Source: Ectocarpus siliculosus
Taxonomy: Eukaryota > Sar > Phaeophyceae > Ectocarpales > Ectocarpaceae
Length of the DNA: 64,000 nucleotides
Reading direction: 5' to 3'
Assembly (NCBI GenBank): GCA_000310025.1
Contig: FN649728.1
Location: forward strand, 4,011,710 to 4,075,709
Part shown: positions 47,880 to 59,446 of the stretch, one piece after another
Layout: each line of letters opens with the position of its first letter
Position numbering within the stretch: position 1 is the stretch's first letter
Notes under the pieces: model-generated
The model's database searches: none
Told to the model about the DNA's origin: nothing
The model's input: the letters and a program-made list of their open reading frames with translations, nothing else
Translations under genes and position numbers: made by a program

Positions 47880-50545
47880 ATGATGAACAGGTTCGCGGGC
47901 GTTGTTTATGGCACGAGGCTTTTTTCACCCGCAGGCGCGTTCGTGCGCGAACCTATCCGTGTCAAGGCCGGGAAAGATGCGTACTCTGTTTTCAATGTTG
48001 ACAGAGACGAAGGTTGTGATGCCGATAACGCATGGCTGAGGTCGACACGGAGTAAGTATCACACGAACCCTGTAGTCGCCCATGAGAGTTGTCCTCAAGT
48101 TGTGTGTTTTTTTCACATTTTTGCGAGGAACTCGTTGGCACGTGAGGCGAGTTTTTTGCAACGCGAAGGCGCAAGGCGATGGTCTGTTGCTTTTGCAGCT
48201 CTCAGGGTTTTCTTGCACTCCTCGGTGACAGCAGTAGCGTTCTCATGGGGGCCTCTCGTGTGTCTCGTCACCCCGTTGATTGATGGTCCTAGGGAAAGCC
48301 GTCACTCCGGAATCTCGGGGACAAAACACCCGAGACCGATTGATGCGGTTGGTATTCATCAAAACTGTTTTATCGTCGCACAAGTATTCTGCGGTAACAT
48401 CAACAGAGATAGTGGTGGCAGCTGCGGTAGTAGCAGCGGCAGTGGTAGCAGTCTCAAGAGGTAGAGGCCGCCAGTCTACCTGCAAGCCGTCGACTGGACC
48501 CTGGATTTTCGAGCACAGGCTAGAATTCTGGCCGGCGTTCTTGCTTTGTATTCAATGGGGTGTGTCGGGAGCGGAGGAGGCTGGCTGCGGCGGCACACGA
48601 GGGTCTCGGCTTTTCACTCAACACACAGCTCGGGATTGTTTCTCTGACACTCACCACTATCGCGGGATTCTGATTATTGGACTACCTCAAACTCGAGCCC
48701 CTTGCAGCTCTGTCCCTGCGGCGTGACAATCTGGGGTCTTATTGCCTGTTCCTCTTGGTTGTTCGCTTCGTGTGGTGGTCAGCGGCAAGAAGGCGAGGAA
48801 GAAAGAGCAACAGTTTGCCGAGGGCATGTCTCCCTCGGATGGGGTGAGTGAACCTTTGGACGGGCCCCAAACTGCCCTCGTTGTTGTTGTATTTTGTTTC
48901 GGCTCTTGATTGACTCCTTGCGTTCGAGGCTGTGTGTGTGCTGCAGTATCCCATCGACAGCACCGCGACCCGACGAGGTTCTACTTCACGCCTTCGTCGT
49001 GTGCCCGGAGGCTTGTGCATCAGGCTGGAGCTCTGAATATGTTGCGTAGTGCTTCGGCGTTGTAGTTTTGCGCGGGCCTGCTCCTGTCTTTGGCTTTGCA
49101 AGCGCATATTGATTCAGGTCGTGCTGCTCTGTGGGTGACACGGAAACGGCCTCTTGCCTCGCCAATATTGTTCAAGTTTCGGGGCACACTTGCCCCTGAA
49201 AACACGACTAGCTGTCAATGTCTCATCAGAGCACTTAAACGCGTCTGCATCGAACCCATGCCGCAGGGCGACTATCCCGTGTGCGCCATGGAAGACGACC
49301 CGACCCTTCCGGAGGTTTTGACCGCGGTCAAGGCAGCGGATGAGCGCAAGGCGGGGAACATCGTCGCCATTCGGGTGAGAGTGGGTGGCGGCCGCAAGTG
49401 ACGGAAGTCTGTGGCGTTGTGTATTGAGTTTCTCAAGAAGATACATGCGTCGTTCACCACCCTGTAAATCATGATGTGCTGGTACGGACGACTTCTGTAA
49501 AAAACACTGCTGTGTGTGCTGCCGAAGCAGCATTCTCTTAGGCGAGGCACATGGACAGCAGTGTGCCACAGCACTCCCAAACAACATCGGCAAGTTTTTT
49601 CTTTCGCCGTGTTCTTTTCGTTCTCAGGTGGCAACGTTGACGGTGATGACAGAGTTCATGGTGGTGCTGGAGGGGAACAGCAGACCACAAAACCAGGCCA
49701 TCGCGCAAAACATCGAGGAGAAGATGGAAGAGATGCACCAGAGAAAAACGAAGTCGCAGGTGCGATAGCGACACGTGGCGCGATTGGGTTCTCTCTGTAT
49801 CTGGTTCGCCCAGAACTATTCCGAGTTGAGAAGACAACCAGGCGTCCTGAGGGCTTGAGACGAAAAATAGCTACTTTAGTTGGCGCTATCGTTTTCAACG
49901 CATCCGATCTATTGGTGTGCGGATACTTGCCGGTACCGAGCTCCTATCGTTCCCTATCGCTTTTTGCCGTCCCGTCGGGTACTGCACGTGGAAGGCAACC
50001 TTCCCGCCCCGCCCGCCCCCGCCGCCGCCCCTCTGCGCGTGCCCTGTTTCGCCCGTGTGCACGCTGCAGGGAGCTCCGGAAAGTGGTTGGATCCTTCTCG
50101 ACTATGGGGACATCATCGTGCACATCATGACCCCCAAAAGCCGGAGCTACTACGACCTCGAATCGTTCTGGTCAAACGGGGAGCGGGTCCCTCTGGACGG
50201 GGTGTTGAAGCCCAACGTCCCGGAGCCGGAAATCGCCGTCGTGGAAGAAGTGGTGAGTGCCTTTCAAGGCCGTCGTCGTGCTTGTTTTCGTTTTTATGCA
50301 CCATGCATGCGGCAGATGTTGCTGAGCGTGCGTGTGGCTGGTGCTGTGCAGCCGGGAAGAGGGTATTGTCGAGAACTTGCTGGGCACTTGGATCCCAACG
50401 TGTCTTTTCACCCGCCGAGGAGATTACCGTACATTCGCATCATGATGAGGCATCCGTCCGCTACCCTTTTATCCCCAAAAATGTTGGTGTCCTTCGCTGT
50501 CGGTTCTGCATTCGTTACTTTCCGCAGGATCCCTTCTGGTCGTAG
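47880..50545 (+). CDS. rsfS: Ribosomal silencing factor RsfS/Iojap family, probably organellar
   Basis: RsfS binds ribosomal protein L14 of the large subunit and blocks subunit joining; eukaryotic members act in plastids or mitochondria. Secure exons: one ending at 49378 (frame from about 49270, KAADERKAGNIVAIR), 49628-49759 (MTEFMVVLEGNSRPQNQAIA), 50070-50252 (GWILLDYGDIIVHIM, SYYDLESFW) and a last exon 50528-50545 coding only DPFWS and the stop. The order D/E-x-x-A-x-N-I-V, T-x-F-x-V-L-x-G-x-S, then W-x-L-L-D-Y-G-D and Y-Y-D-L-E is diagnostic. The 5' part is less certain: 48783-48843 (Lys-rich, QQFAEGM) joins in phase, and 47880-48051 begins with ATG and has a basic, Ser/Ala-containing start that could be a transit peptide, but their junction does not keep phase, so an exon is missing or misplaced. 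Confidence 0.85.
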
Positions 50546-53500
50546 AGGAGGGACATGGCCACAAGGTGGACGGACCCATCAAGAGCGAAGAGTGTTCGGT
50601 TACAGCGACAAACCACAGCTGAGCGGGCATGCTTGCTAGACGCGTTCCTCGTTAGAAAAATGCACGATGAGGTATCTTGGAGACCGATGCGTTCCAACAC
50701 TACGCAGAGATAGGCGAAGCATGGTTGCGCGCTGCCATGTACATGCAGCGTCTGATAACGGACGAAAACGGGCTTTGCGGTGACAGGGCAACGATGAACG
50801 TTGACACCATGCAATTGCCGTGTTGTCGACACCGTCTGCCATTGGCATCGATCGTTGCTAGTCCATGGAACAGGCACGAGGGTGGGGGGCGTAGTTGAAG
50901 CTATTTGCGAGTACCGGGGAATGCCACGGAGCTTGAGTGTACCAGTGTTGTTAGATGCACAAGATGCGGTCGCCCCGGTGGTTCAGTTGGGCCGGGTAGC
51001 CTTCTATCTCCTCTCTGGATTGCCGCTTCGAATTCTCTCTGGGATCAACAAATCGGAATCTAGAGGTAGAAGGCGCGTGTTCACGAGAAAGAAAACTTAC
51101 GCCTGACCCATCAATTTACGTGGGCAAAAAATACACCGACCACCGACCTATCAAACGTTGGTCCTACGGCTCACGATGGGGCAAACTTAAGTCATCAGGT
51201 CACCCATGTCCTACGCACCACTATTGTAGGGACTTGCCCTGCAACAGAACAAGCTCGGGCTGTTGCTCCGGTGGCGTTGCTACACCCAGCCATCGATGAC
51301 GACATTTCGGGTCACAATCCAACCGGAACATATGACGAACCAAGCGTTAACTCTCCGGGGTGAGCTCCCGGGTAAGAGCTCTGAAGCTTTATCTTCAGCT
51401 TCTCAGACCATTATCCATGTTTCATTCAACTCCCCCACCCCCTGCCCGACCCGGCCCGAAATGCTGATCTCAAGCTACATTGCAAAACTCGCGGAGTCTC
51501 GAGTATGGCTCGGTGGAGAATCGCAGATCATGACCCCTCCCGAGTTTGAGGAACTTTCCACCTCCTGTGGCCGACAAGGGTCGGCCTTGTCTGTGTCGCC
51601 ACCCGAACGGGGCGGTTGAACAGAAAAAAACGGTCCGTGAGGTGCATCACAACCTTTTATTTTTTCTTGCTGCGTGAGCGGGGCTTCCCATCTTGATGGT
51701 TTGTATCCCTCAGGCGGCTGTTGCGATGCACCACAGCGGGCATCTCGGAGGTATACTGTCTCTCTACCTGTTAGTGTTGGACACACACCCGTACGCGGTA
51801 CTCATTTGCAAACGAAAACATTGCACGGACAGCAACAACCGTGGTTGCTCTCGTTCGTGAGCACGACGCATGTTCGGAGTATCGGACCTCTTTTTGCGTC
51901 TGTTCCATGCGTTTTTTCTCGTTTTTTTCTGTGTACATTTGCTGCTTTGAGCAGTGTTGGGGGACCGCATCTCCAGCAGAGTTTCCGGACCGCATGTCAA
52001 CTGCCGCGATCGCTGCCTCTGGTCTTGGTGCCGTACATTGTTCGGTGGTGTGTATCTATGCGGCTGCACACGTCTACATCGAACATTGACGGTGACATTA
52101 CGGTTGAGTTTGCTGCAACTGCCCGCGTCCCTTCGTCCGTATCTCACCCATGCTCTCCATCAAGAATAAGGTTTCCCTCCACTCACTGTAAAGATTCCAG
52201 CACACCCCTATCGACTGGGTTTATATCTCGAACGGGTAGTCTTTGTGTGAGATTATGATTACTTTCTTTAAATGATATTTTTGTCGGTGTGTGCCGTAAA
52301 TGCGAGTGAGCCACAAGCCACCAACTGAAGTTAGTTACGCTTCCACCACGGAGGAAACGCGTACTACTTTCGCCTTCGTCCATATTTCTCCTTTCTCCCC
52401 TCTCTCCGTCTCTCCCCTTTCCGTCTCTTCTTGGGTACAGCAGTGGACAGTTACTATTTTAAACGTAATGAATAATTTTGTAGGGTCCGCGAACCGTTTG
52501 ACCGACTCTCTGTCTCCGGTTTATTGACTCTATCGAGAGTACATGAGATGGCCTCGAGGATCATTGCTCGCCAATATAAGAAGGCGTTAGGACGGGCAAA
52601 GAGCTTCCTCTACAATGTATGTGTGGGTACATATGCTGCTGCATAGAATTCGCGAACTTTATCCCATTACTCGCTCCCCTATCCCCAAAGTGTTGCATTG
52701 TTTCGTCTACTGATGTATTGCTACTTTGTCCCTCTCGGTTCTCTCCTCTTGTTTTTTTTGTAACAGTTTGTTGAGGTCCTACGGTCCCCCCCCCCTCACC
52801 TAAAATCCAAAATCCATTTTTCACTTGTATTGGACGGGCATATATGTCCTCCTTTGCACAGGTGGCAGCCCCTTAAAAGGCAAGTCGCTGCCCTCCTTTC
52901 ACACATACTCTCCTACCACACCCCTCCTACAGCAGCAGCTCAAACACAACAGTATGCCTTCCGAGACATCCAAAGCGTGGGGGGCCATCGTCGATGAGCA
53001 TGATGGAGAACCAGCCCCGGCAACTGCCCAAGTTCGCCGCAGACGACGCTTTGTTTGTTTGTTTTGTTTGTTTTTTGGGGGCCTGTTTCCTTGCCACATC
53101 CTGTCACCACCTTGTCGGGCCCACAGGCAGGTCTTTTACCCCCCTCCATCAACCGTTCACAAACGCACACACCGATCACGTACGACTCTTCCCGCGCCCA
53201 ACATTTGGGCCAGCATCATCATCATCCATGGCTGAGATCTCCCATCTTTCCTTTCACCCGAAATTATTTCGTTCGTGGTTTCCACATATTCCTTCTACTA
53301 CAAGAGTACGTGCGCTACGGCATCGATGTGCTTCATGCCCAAAACATTATATGCACCTACAGGGGCGCAAATAAGCCATGCACCCACACCTTTTTTACCG
53401 ACGGAAATCGTGTGCGATGAACGAGCGTCACGAACATGTAGCGTTTCTTGTTTCTTTCACCTGTCGCTGTACTTACAGGCAGGCGACGCAGTTGTCTGTC

Positions 53501-53582
53501 CCTCCAACCAGCAACTGACACGAAACCGGCTAAATCCCTAACGCTAACCCTGACCAAAACCCCAAACCCACCCAATAGGTTC
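50546..53582. other. Intergenic, no supported gene
   Basis: Only short overlapping frames with no recognisable family. Near 53538-53580 there is a degenerate telomere-like run (CCCTAACGCTAACCCTGACC) directly before the minisatellite. Confidence 0.4.
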
Positions 53583-53900
53583 TACGTTGACGTTGAGTGG
53601 CTCAGTTCTAGGTTGTTGTGCCTGCATTAGGGCTAGGTTAGCGCTGGGTGGCTCAGCTGTAGGTTCTTGTGCCCGCATTGGGGCTAGGTTGGCGCTGGGT
53701 GGCTCAGTTCTACATGTACGTTGCTGTGCCGGCATTGGCGCTAGGTTGGTATTGATGGGATAATCTCTACATTGGTATTTCTTGGATAGGTGCTAGGTTG
53801 GTGGTTATGCGATCGACCTAGGTTGGTATGGCTTGGATACGTGCTAGGTTGGTGTTGACCTGGGTAGGTGCTAGGTTGTGTGGGCCTAGGTCGCTCTTGG
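53583..53900. repeat. Minisatellite of about 58-66-bp units decaying into CTAGGTTGG repeats
   Basis: Units built from GGTGGCTCAGTTCTAGGTT, GTTGTGCC(T/G)GCATT and GGGCTAGGTTGGCGCTGG repeat about three times from 53590 to 53745. Then shorter iterations of TGCTAGGTTGG at varying spacing reach about 53900. Non-coding, although a minus-strand frame through it gives a periodic peptide. Confidence 0.85.
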
Positions 53901-54740
53901 TTGGGTGGGTCCGCCGGTAAAAAAAGGTGTTGGTGCAGGGCTTATTTGCGTCCCTGTGGGTGTATCGAATATTTTTTGCTTCATGCCCCTGGGTTGTTGT
54001 TTTGACATAAAAATAACGTTCAAACATTTCCGATCTCTCTACCCAGTACCTTGGGTACATTACAAACAAGATATCACCTTCTACTGGTGGTGGTTCTGAG
54101 CTGATCGTCTACTAGAGAGGCGTTACTACTTTATTTCTATACGCTAGTTTCCTCCTATTTTTGATGGCCATAGCACCGTTCGTTATGATAGAATGTAAGA
54201 CGCCGTCTTCAGGTGTTGTTGTGTTCGACGCCATGCGTTTTTTTTTCCGGCTTTATGCCTACTCGAGTCTGCTTTTAGCGTCCCATCTGGTACCAAGCAC
54301 AATAGTACCAACAATATACAACAAAACAAAGAATTGGAGAAGCAGCCGTGGGCACACGGAAATCTATCTATTATATATACATCCGTTCACCACAAGAACA
54401 CTTCTATTCCTTCGATGTTCAGACGGGGGAAAACGCAGAATAATATGCCCTCCCGTCAATCTCCCGTCCGGCTCATTTTTTCATTTGTGGGGAGCGCAAA
54501 GCTAGACTGGTGTCCGCTCACATGCAAAAAATGAGCAGTGCGCGTTCTGGGTGATGTCATCTAGGAGTATTTGGCTGTGTTTGTGCGTAACCAGATCTGT
54601 GTACATAGATCAGCAATCTCGGCAGCAGGAGGATTTCCTCGCCAGAAGTAGTAGTGAAAAAACGCAGGGACGTGGGGTGATACTGTTATTTTTTCGTCCA
54701 CTCGGTGCCGGTCGTGGACTGTTCTTTTCGCGCGGGACTT
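53901..54740. other. Intergenic, no supported gene
   Basis: AT-richer spacer with no coding frame of note and no repeat that I recognise. Confidence 0.4.
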
Positions 54741-54989
54741 GAGTCACTCCTTTGCGCAGAAACGCTCTCGACAGGAGCCCGCGAGCGTGACAATGAAGTA
54801 CACGCGCCGACAACCAACCACGATCGGTTCGACGAGACCCCGACCGCGGAACCGCAGGCGTCACCTTGTACCGCTGCTGACGGATTACCGTCTGCCGGGT
54901 TGGCTCATGGCGTGCGGTAGCCCGGTCCACCCTCCGTTGCCGCCGTCACGGTAACCGCTCCTGTCGTAGCCGCTCCCATTAACGGTGCC

Positions 54990-55340
54990 GCTTCTCCGTT
55001 CGCGAGTGCGTGCGTCCCGGCCGGCCACCGCCGCGGGGAACACATGACTGCCGGTAGTCTCCCCTCTTGCCGCCGGTGCTGCTGCGGTGCTGCCGCTTCC
55101 GCCGAGCGTGTCTTCGCCCCGGTCGTTGCCCCTGCCACCGCAGGGACAACTTATGCCGCCGGGAGGCACCACTCTCGCCGCTGGTGCTGCTACCGATGCT
55201 ACCGCTCCCTCCGCGAGTGCCTGCGCCCCGGCCGTCTCCCTCGCCGCCGCCACCGCCGCCGCCGCCGCCGCGGGACAACTTCTACCGCCGGGAGCCCCCC
55301 CTCTCGCCACCAGTGCTGCTGCCGCTGCAGCCCATCCGGT
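54990..55340. repeat. GC-rich minisatellite, about three 105-125-bp units
   Basis: Three units start near 54990, 55094 and 55202. Each carries a GCGAGTGC(C/G)TGCG(C/T)CCCGGCC-like head, a (CCG)n-type middle, GGGACAACTT(A/C)T, GCCGCCGGGAG, and a TCTCGCC...GGTGCTGCT tail. The third unit has an expanded CCGCCG core (about 55241-55270). Open frames cross it in several phases, one giving an Ala/Pro/Val-rich peptide, so coding status is undecided. Confidence 0.75.
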
Positions 55341-55693
55341 GGAAGCCTGTCGCCAAACGACCAACATACTCAGTCCCTGTCAGCCCATCTGTGAGGACTA
55401 CTTGAGGCGTTTCGTGCGATTGTTTGGCATTTAATTCTTTGTTTGTAGTATCCTGTCATCGTATGTTCCTTTTCGAATAGTTCTTTGGCCTTGTCATCGT
55501 CGGCACCAAATTTAAAATGAGCCTCTTCACTGTGGTCTGGACGTCTTCATTCTCCCGTCACTTTGTTCTTGCCGTGTCTCGTGCTCGAGACTTTTTCCGT
55601 AGTAAGCAGTTGCGGCTTCCGGTGAGAAAAACAAGGAGACCTTCAAACAGGCAACGCCGACGAAACTCGTCTAGGAGGTGCACATCATTTCAG

Positions 55694-56150
55694 GAAGCCC
55701 CAATCGAGAACTTCTGCGGCGCGCTGGGAAGACCTGCCTCCCATCGAAGTGGTTCCGAACGAAGACCAATCTCAACTAAAGTTCCCGATTGCGCGGTCGC
55801 CATCTTCAACATTACATTCGGCAAGGAGTGAGGCGATACTCTCTTCCATTCAGCAGTGTACAAAGTGCCGCAGGCGTGCCCCAATATTCCCATCTGACGT
55901 GTCGCCGGTAGACTGCACGAAACCTCTCCAGGGTGCGTGCCCCCCTTGTCGCTCCGTCGCACAAATCAGAAGGGAAAAACCTAACGGCATTATTTTGGAG
56001 TCTCCGGAGCGAGACGCATTTCATCAATTACAGCAGCTTTCCATCATCCCCGAGCGCCGAGCTTGCCCGGTCCATCTCTGCAACTCAACGGTACTGATTT
56101 TGTTGTTTCTTGACGCCTTTTCTACTTCCATGAGCTTCCAGCTTCGTTGA
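55694..56150 (+). CDS. Putative terminal exon of an unknown Cys-rich protein
   Basis: After a pyrimidine-poor but acceptable acceptor (ATTTCAG, ending 55693), a frame of 151 codons runs to TGA at 56148-56150. The peptide is well balanced and polar (WEDLPPIEVVPNEDQSQLKF). It contains two CxxC-type pairs, CTKC and CPPC, about 35 residues apart, with other Cys between and after, and a hydrophobic stretch near the end (VLILLFLDAF). That could be a small zinc-binding region, but I recognise no family. The preceding exon was not located; the GC-rich minisatellite region upstream is a candidate. Confidence 0.35.
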
Positions 56151-57470
56151 CCAACATGGACATTTAGTTCCCGTTTCCATCGAAAGGGGCGCGCGTTGAC
56201 AAAGGCAAGAGTTGACTCCTCTCCACAGAACACCAGCTACGGAAAAGGTGAAAGGTCAACGAGCTAGGGAGAAATACGAGTAAGCGTTTAGTCGAAGTTG
56301 AACACAGCGGCAGAGGATGTGCCCACCGGTGGCACTGGCAAAGCTGGAGCATCCCATCCGTCAATATTTCAAGTGCGCGGGATTCGCTCACTCACGTGAG
56401 TAGGACGACCTGAAGGAAATGTAACACGGTATACCATGCACCTCCAGCGTCAGAAATACGCTCAGAAGCACCGAGTTCGCCATTGTCAAATAACGCCAAT
56501 CCGGCGAAGACAAAAGAAGTGGTAACTTCGCGCGAAGGTGTCGTAAGTGCTTCTCAACCTGCGCCAAAATGCGCCGAGCAGACCATCGTGACCGCACACA
56601 TCACGCCCATTGCAGCCCAAGGCGTTGCTGCCTTCGGCATCCAAACATGTGGAGACAGGCACGCTGTTGGCCGTCCTGCTTGCTGTTGTCACGTTGTAGA
56701 CTCTGAACAAGTTTGTGGCTCTAGATCGGACGGCCGGGGTTCTCGGATGGCAATCGTCCGACAGGTGGCTCAGAAATCCTCTGCAGGTGCGACTTCGGGC
56801 ACCTTGCGTTGTCAAGGGAATTGGGTCTCACCGCCTGACAGAAGACAACAACACGATCTTTGCCTTGTATTTTCGTTTCTTGTCCTCTTTTCATCCGAAA
56901 AACGTACCATCAAGGGAAGACTATTTGTCCGCTCGAGATGGTTGCGCGCTCGAAGCGCGATGTTTTGGTACTAACGGGTTTGAGGAAACCTGCAGATCAC
57001 TAGGCTTACAGTAGCATGCACGTCCACCTTTCTTTTTTCTCTCGGAGAAAGAACGGACGTCGGAAATGGATGCACGTGAGATATATGAGTCGAAACACCT
57101 CCTTCGTGACTCTGCTTTCTTGTTCTACCGCAAGAATGCGGGGAGAAAGCCCTGTGTCATGCCGTGTGCTAAAACCTCAATACTCCTTCAAAGGAAAACG
57201 CGGTGGTTTCCCACAACTTGATGGAAGCACTCGCTGTTACTATGTTGTGGTCCGAGTGTTATATGCTACAGGCTTGGGGCTCGCGGCAAGGGCACAGCAG
57301 ATCATGTCTAAAACTCATGCAGATCGAAAAAAACGCGTGAGATTCGCGATTTATCCTTACATTTTCTCAGCTATCTTGTGTGTTGTATCGGAGCGTTTTT
57401 CAAGGCCATAAGTTCTGACGCGTATTTTTTGCACGCACCCTGTACAACTATGATACTGATAGTGGTATAT
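56151..57470. other. No supported gene
   Basis: A plus-strand frame at 56483-56974 (163 codons) and a minus-strand frame at 56486-56815 overlap each other. Neither shows a family signature, so I leave both uncalled. Confidence 0.3.
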
Positions 57471-57478
57471 ATTTGTTT

Positions 57479-57780
57479 GGCCAACTACTGGCTCATAGTC
57501 TTGGGTGACTACATGTGTGTGGTTGATTCCATGCAACTAATTACCTAATATTGGCTCAGAATCTTGGGTGACTATAGTAATAGTTGATTAACTGACTGAC
57601 TCAGAATCTTGGGTGACTACTCTAGTTGATTCCGATCAGCAACGATCAACTACTGACTCAGAATCTTGGGTGTTGTACGGTAGTTGAGTCCAATCAACTA
57701 CTGGCTCAGAATCTGGATGAGTGATTACTTGATTCCAATCACTTTCCGGATAGTTGAACCCAACCATTAGTTGGGGTTGT
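57479..57780. repeat. Tandem repeat of about 60-bp units containing GGCTCAGAATCTTGGGTGAC
   Basis: Five diverged units: GGCTCATAGTC..., GGCTCAGAATC..., GACTCAGAATC..., GACTCAGAATC..., GGCTCAGAATC..., each followed by TTGGGTGA(C) and then TAGTTGATT(C)CAATCAACTA-like sequence. The TAGTTGATT...AATCAACTA part is an imperfect dyad, so each unit can fold. Non-coding and AT-rich. Confidence 0.85.
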
Positions 57781-59446
57781 CGCCGGCGGATGACTACCGG
57801 ATGCGAATAATGCTACCGCTGTGAAAGGTAAAAAACGCAATAATGGTTAATGGTCTGCAGGCCTTAAAGGTCAGGCGCAACATCAAGTAATTATTAATAG
57901 ATGAAAAGCAACGAACGAGTGTTATCAGCGTAAAAATGACTGTAGATTAAATTATAAATACAACCTTCAAGGGCGCACAATTTTTTTTTCGTTTTCTTTG
58001 TACTGTGCGTGGACAAACGTTCTGTATGTAACACGTCATGATGAGTTTCGAGCGAAACTTTCAGGTGTTCGGTTGTAAAGTGTATCCGCTCACCAGCTTC
58101 TTCATCCCACGTCGCAACACCAATAAATATCACAACACACAGCAGTATCGACTTCAGACATGAAATATAAAGGAACGAACTGGAGAAGAAATGCGACGAC
58201 AGACAGCGATCTTACAACTGCCAAAGATTCACGAATCTCCCACAGCAGAGCAGTAGAATTCTGCTCCTTTTACTGCTCTGCTGTTGCGAACCAACACGAG
58301 GCGCGCCGGTCTGAAAAAATAGATATACTCTAATCTAGTCTACTGAAGTCCCGCCTTCATTTCCCCATGCGCCACAATAATAACAACTCCGCTGGCGTGA
58401 GTTGGAGAAGACGATGCGGTGAGCACTATACACTCACTTGAAGATAAAAAAATGGTTTTAATTAGTGCTGCATACAATATACGTTGGTCGTTTATGCGTA
58501 TGCTACTGTACTTGCACACGTAGTAGTAGTAGTAACCCATGATTACACAAACCATGATACAAAATGGTGTGGGGAGAACTACAGTACAGTTACATTGGTA
58601 CAAGTTTTCCTCGTCACTTGTGCGGGTTCTAGCTTGGATGTGTGCATGGACTGGCGTTCAAGTGTTGTTGTTGTGTGTTTTGCCTCAGGGCCTCAGGAGT
58701 TCGTCTCTTATTTTGACTCTCGGTGATTCTGCACACAACTCTGGACGGATCGAACTGAAGGTAGAAGGCAAAGAGTGATCATGCGTGCGAGGCTCCAAGC
58801 TTCCGGACGGTCCTACATACATACGCATGTATACATTACCTCAAAGAAATGTCGTTACAGAGACGACTGTACTACGTCCACCCTGAATTTTGCCTATTAA
58901 CTCTTCTCTCCGATTTTGGCTCAACTCGTGCCCATTGTGTTGTATCTTGCCGATTGGTTCAACTCGTGCCTATGATGCTGTACCTTGCATTTTGGCAATA
59001 CTCCTTATTATTATACTTGAGAACTGCCCTTGGTCGTCACATCACTCTACCGTACCCGTACCCTTGGTCCTTGTCTATTGGCCTGCACTAGTCGGTCCAG
59101 TCGTCTATGCACGCAGAAAACACGCTGACGGTTATATTCTAAGGTCCAAGATAACGCCTCGAGAACTACTGTACGTACAACTGGAAACCTATTCTGACCG
59201 CAATGTCACGTAGCTATAGTGTGTGTGTAGGGTTTCATAAAAAATTGGTTCGGTGCTGCTGTCGTCGAAGTCGAAGTATCGGTTCGGCAGCTCGACCTTC
59301 GTTTCGCCGCATTTCCAACTACTTGTGTTGCAGCGCCTGAACCGACACAACGCCGTACCCTCTCTACCACGGCGGAGGGTATCAACAGCGAGATATTCTC
59401 TATCTCACTTTTCTTTCGAACGAGAGGGAGGGAGAGCGAATTTCCG
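57781..59446. other. Intergenic upstream of the EGF-like gene
   Basis: AT-richer than the surroundings, with no coding frame of note. It contains the perfect inverted repeat at 58242-58284, annotated separately, and GTAGTAGTAGTAGTAA triplets near 58519-58534. Confidence 0.4.
58242..58284. repeat. Perfect 14-bp inverted repeat with a 15-nt loop
   Basis: ACAGCAGAGCAGTA (58242-58255) and its exact reverse complement TACTGCTCTGCTGT (58271-58284) flank a 15-base loop. There is no T-run directly after it. It could be a stem-loop in a transcript or a relic of a small inverted-repeat element. Confidence 0.85.
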
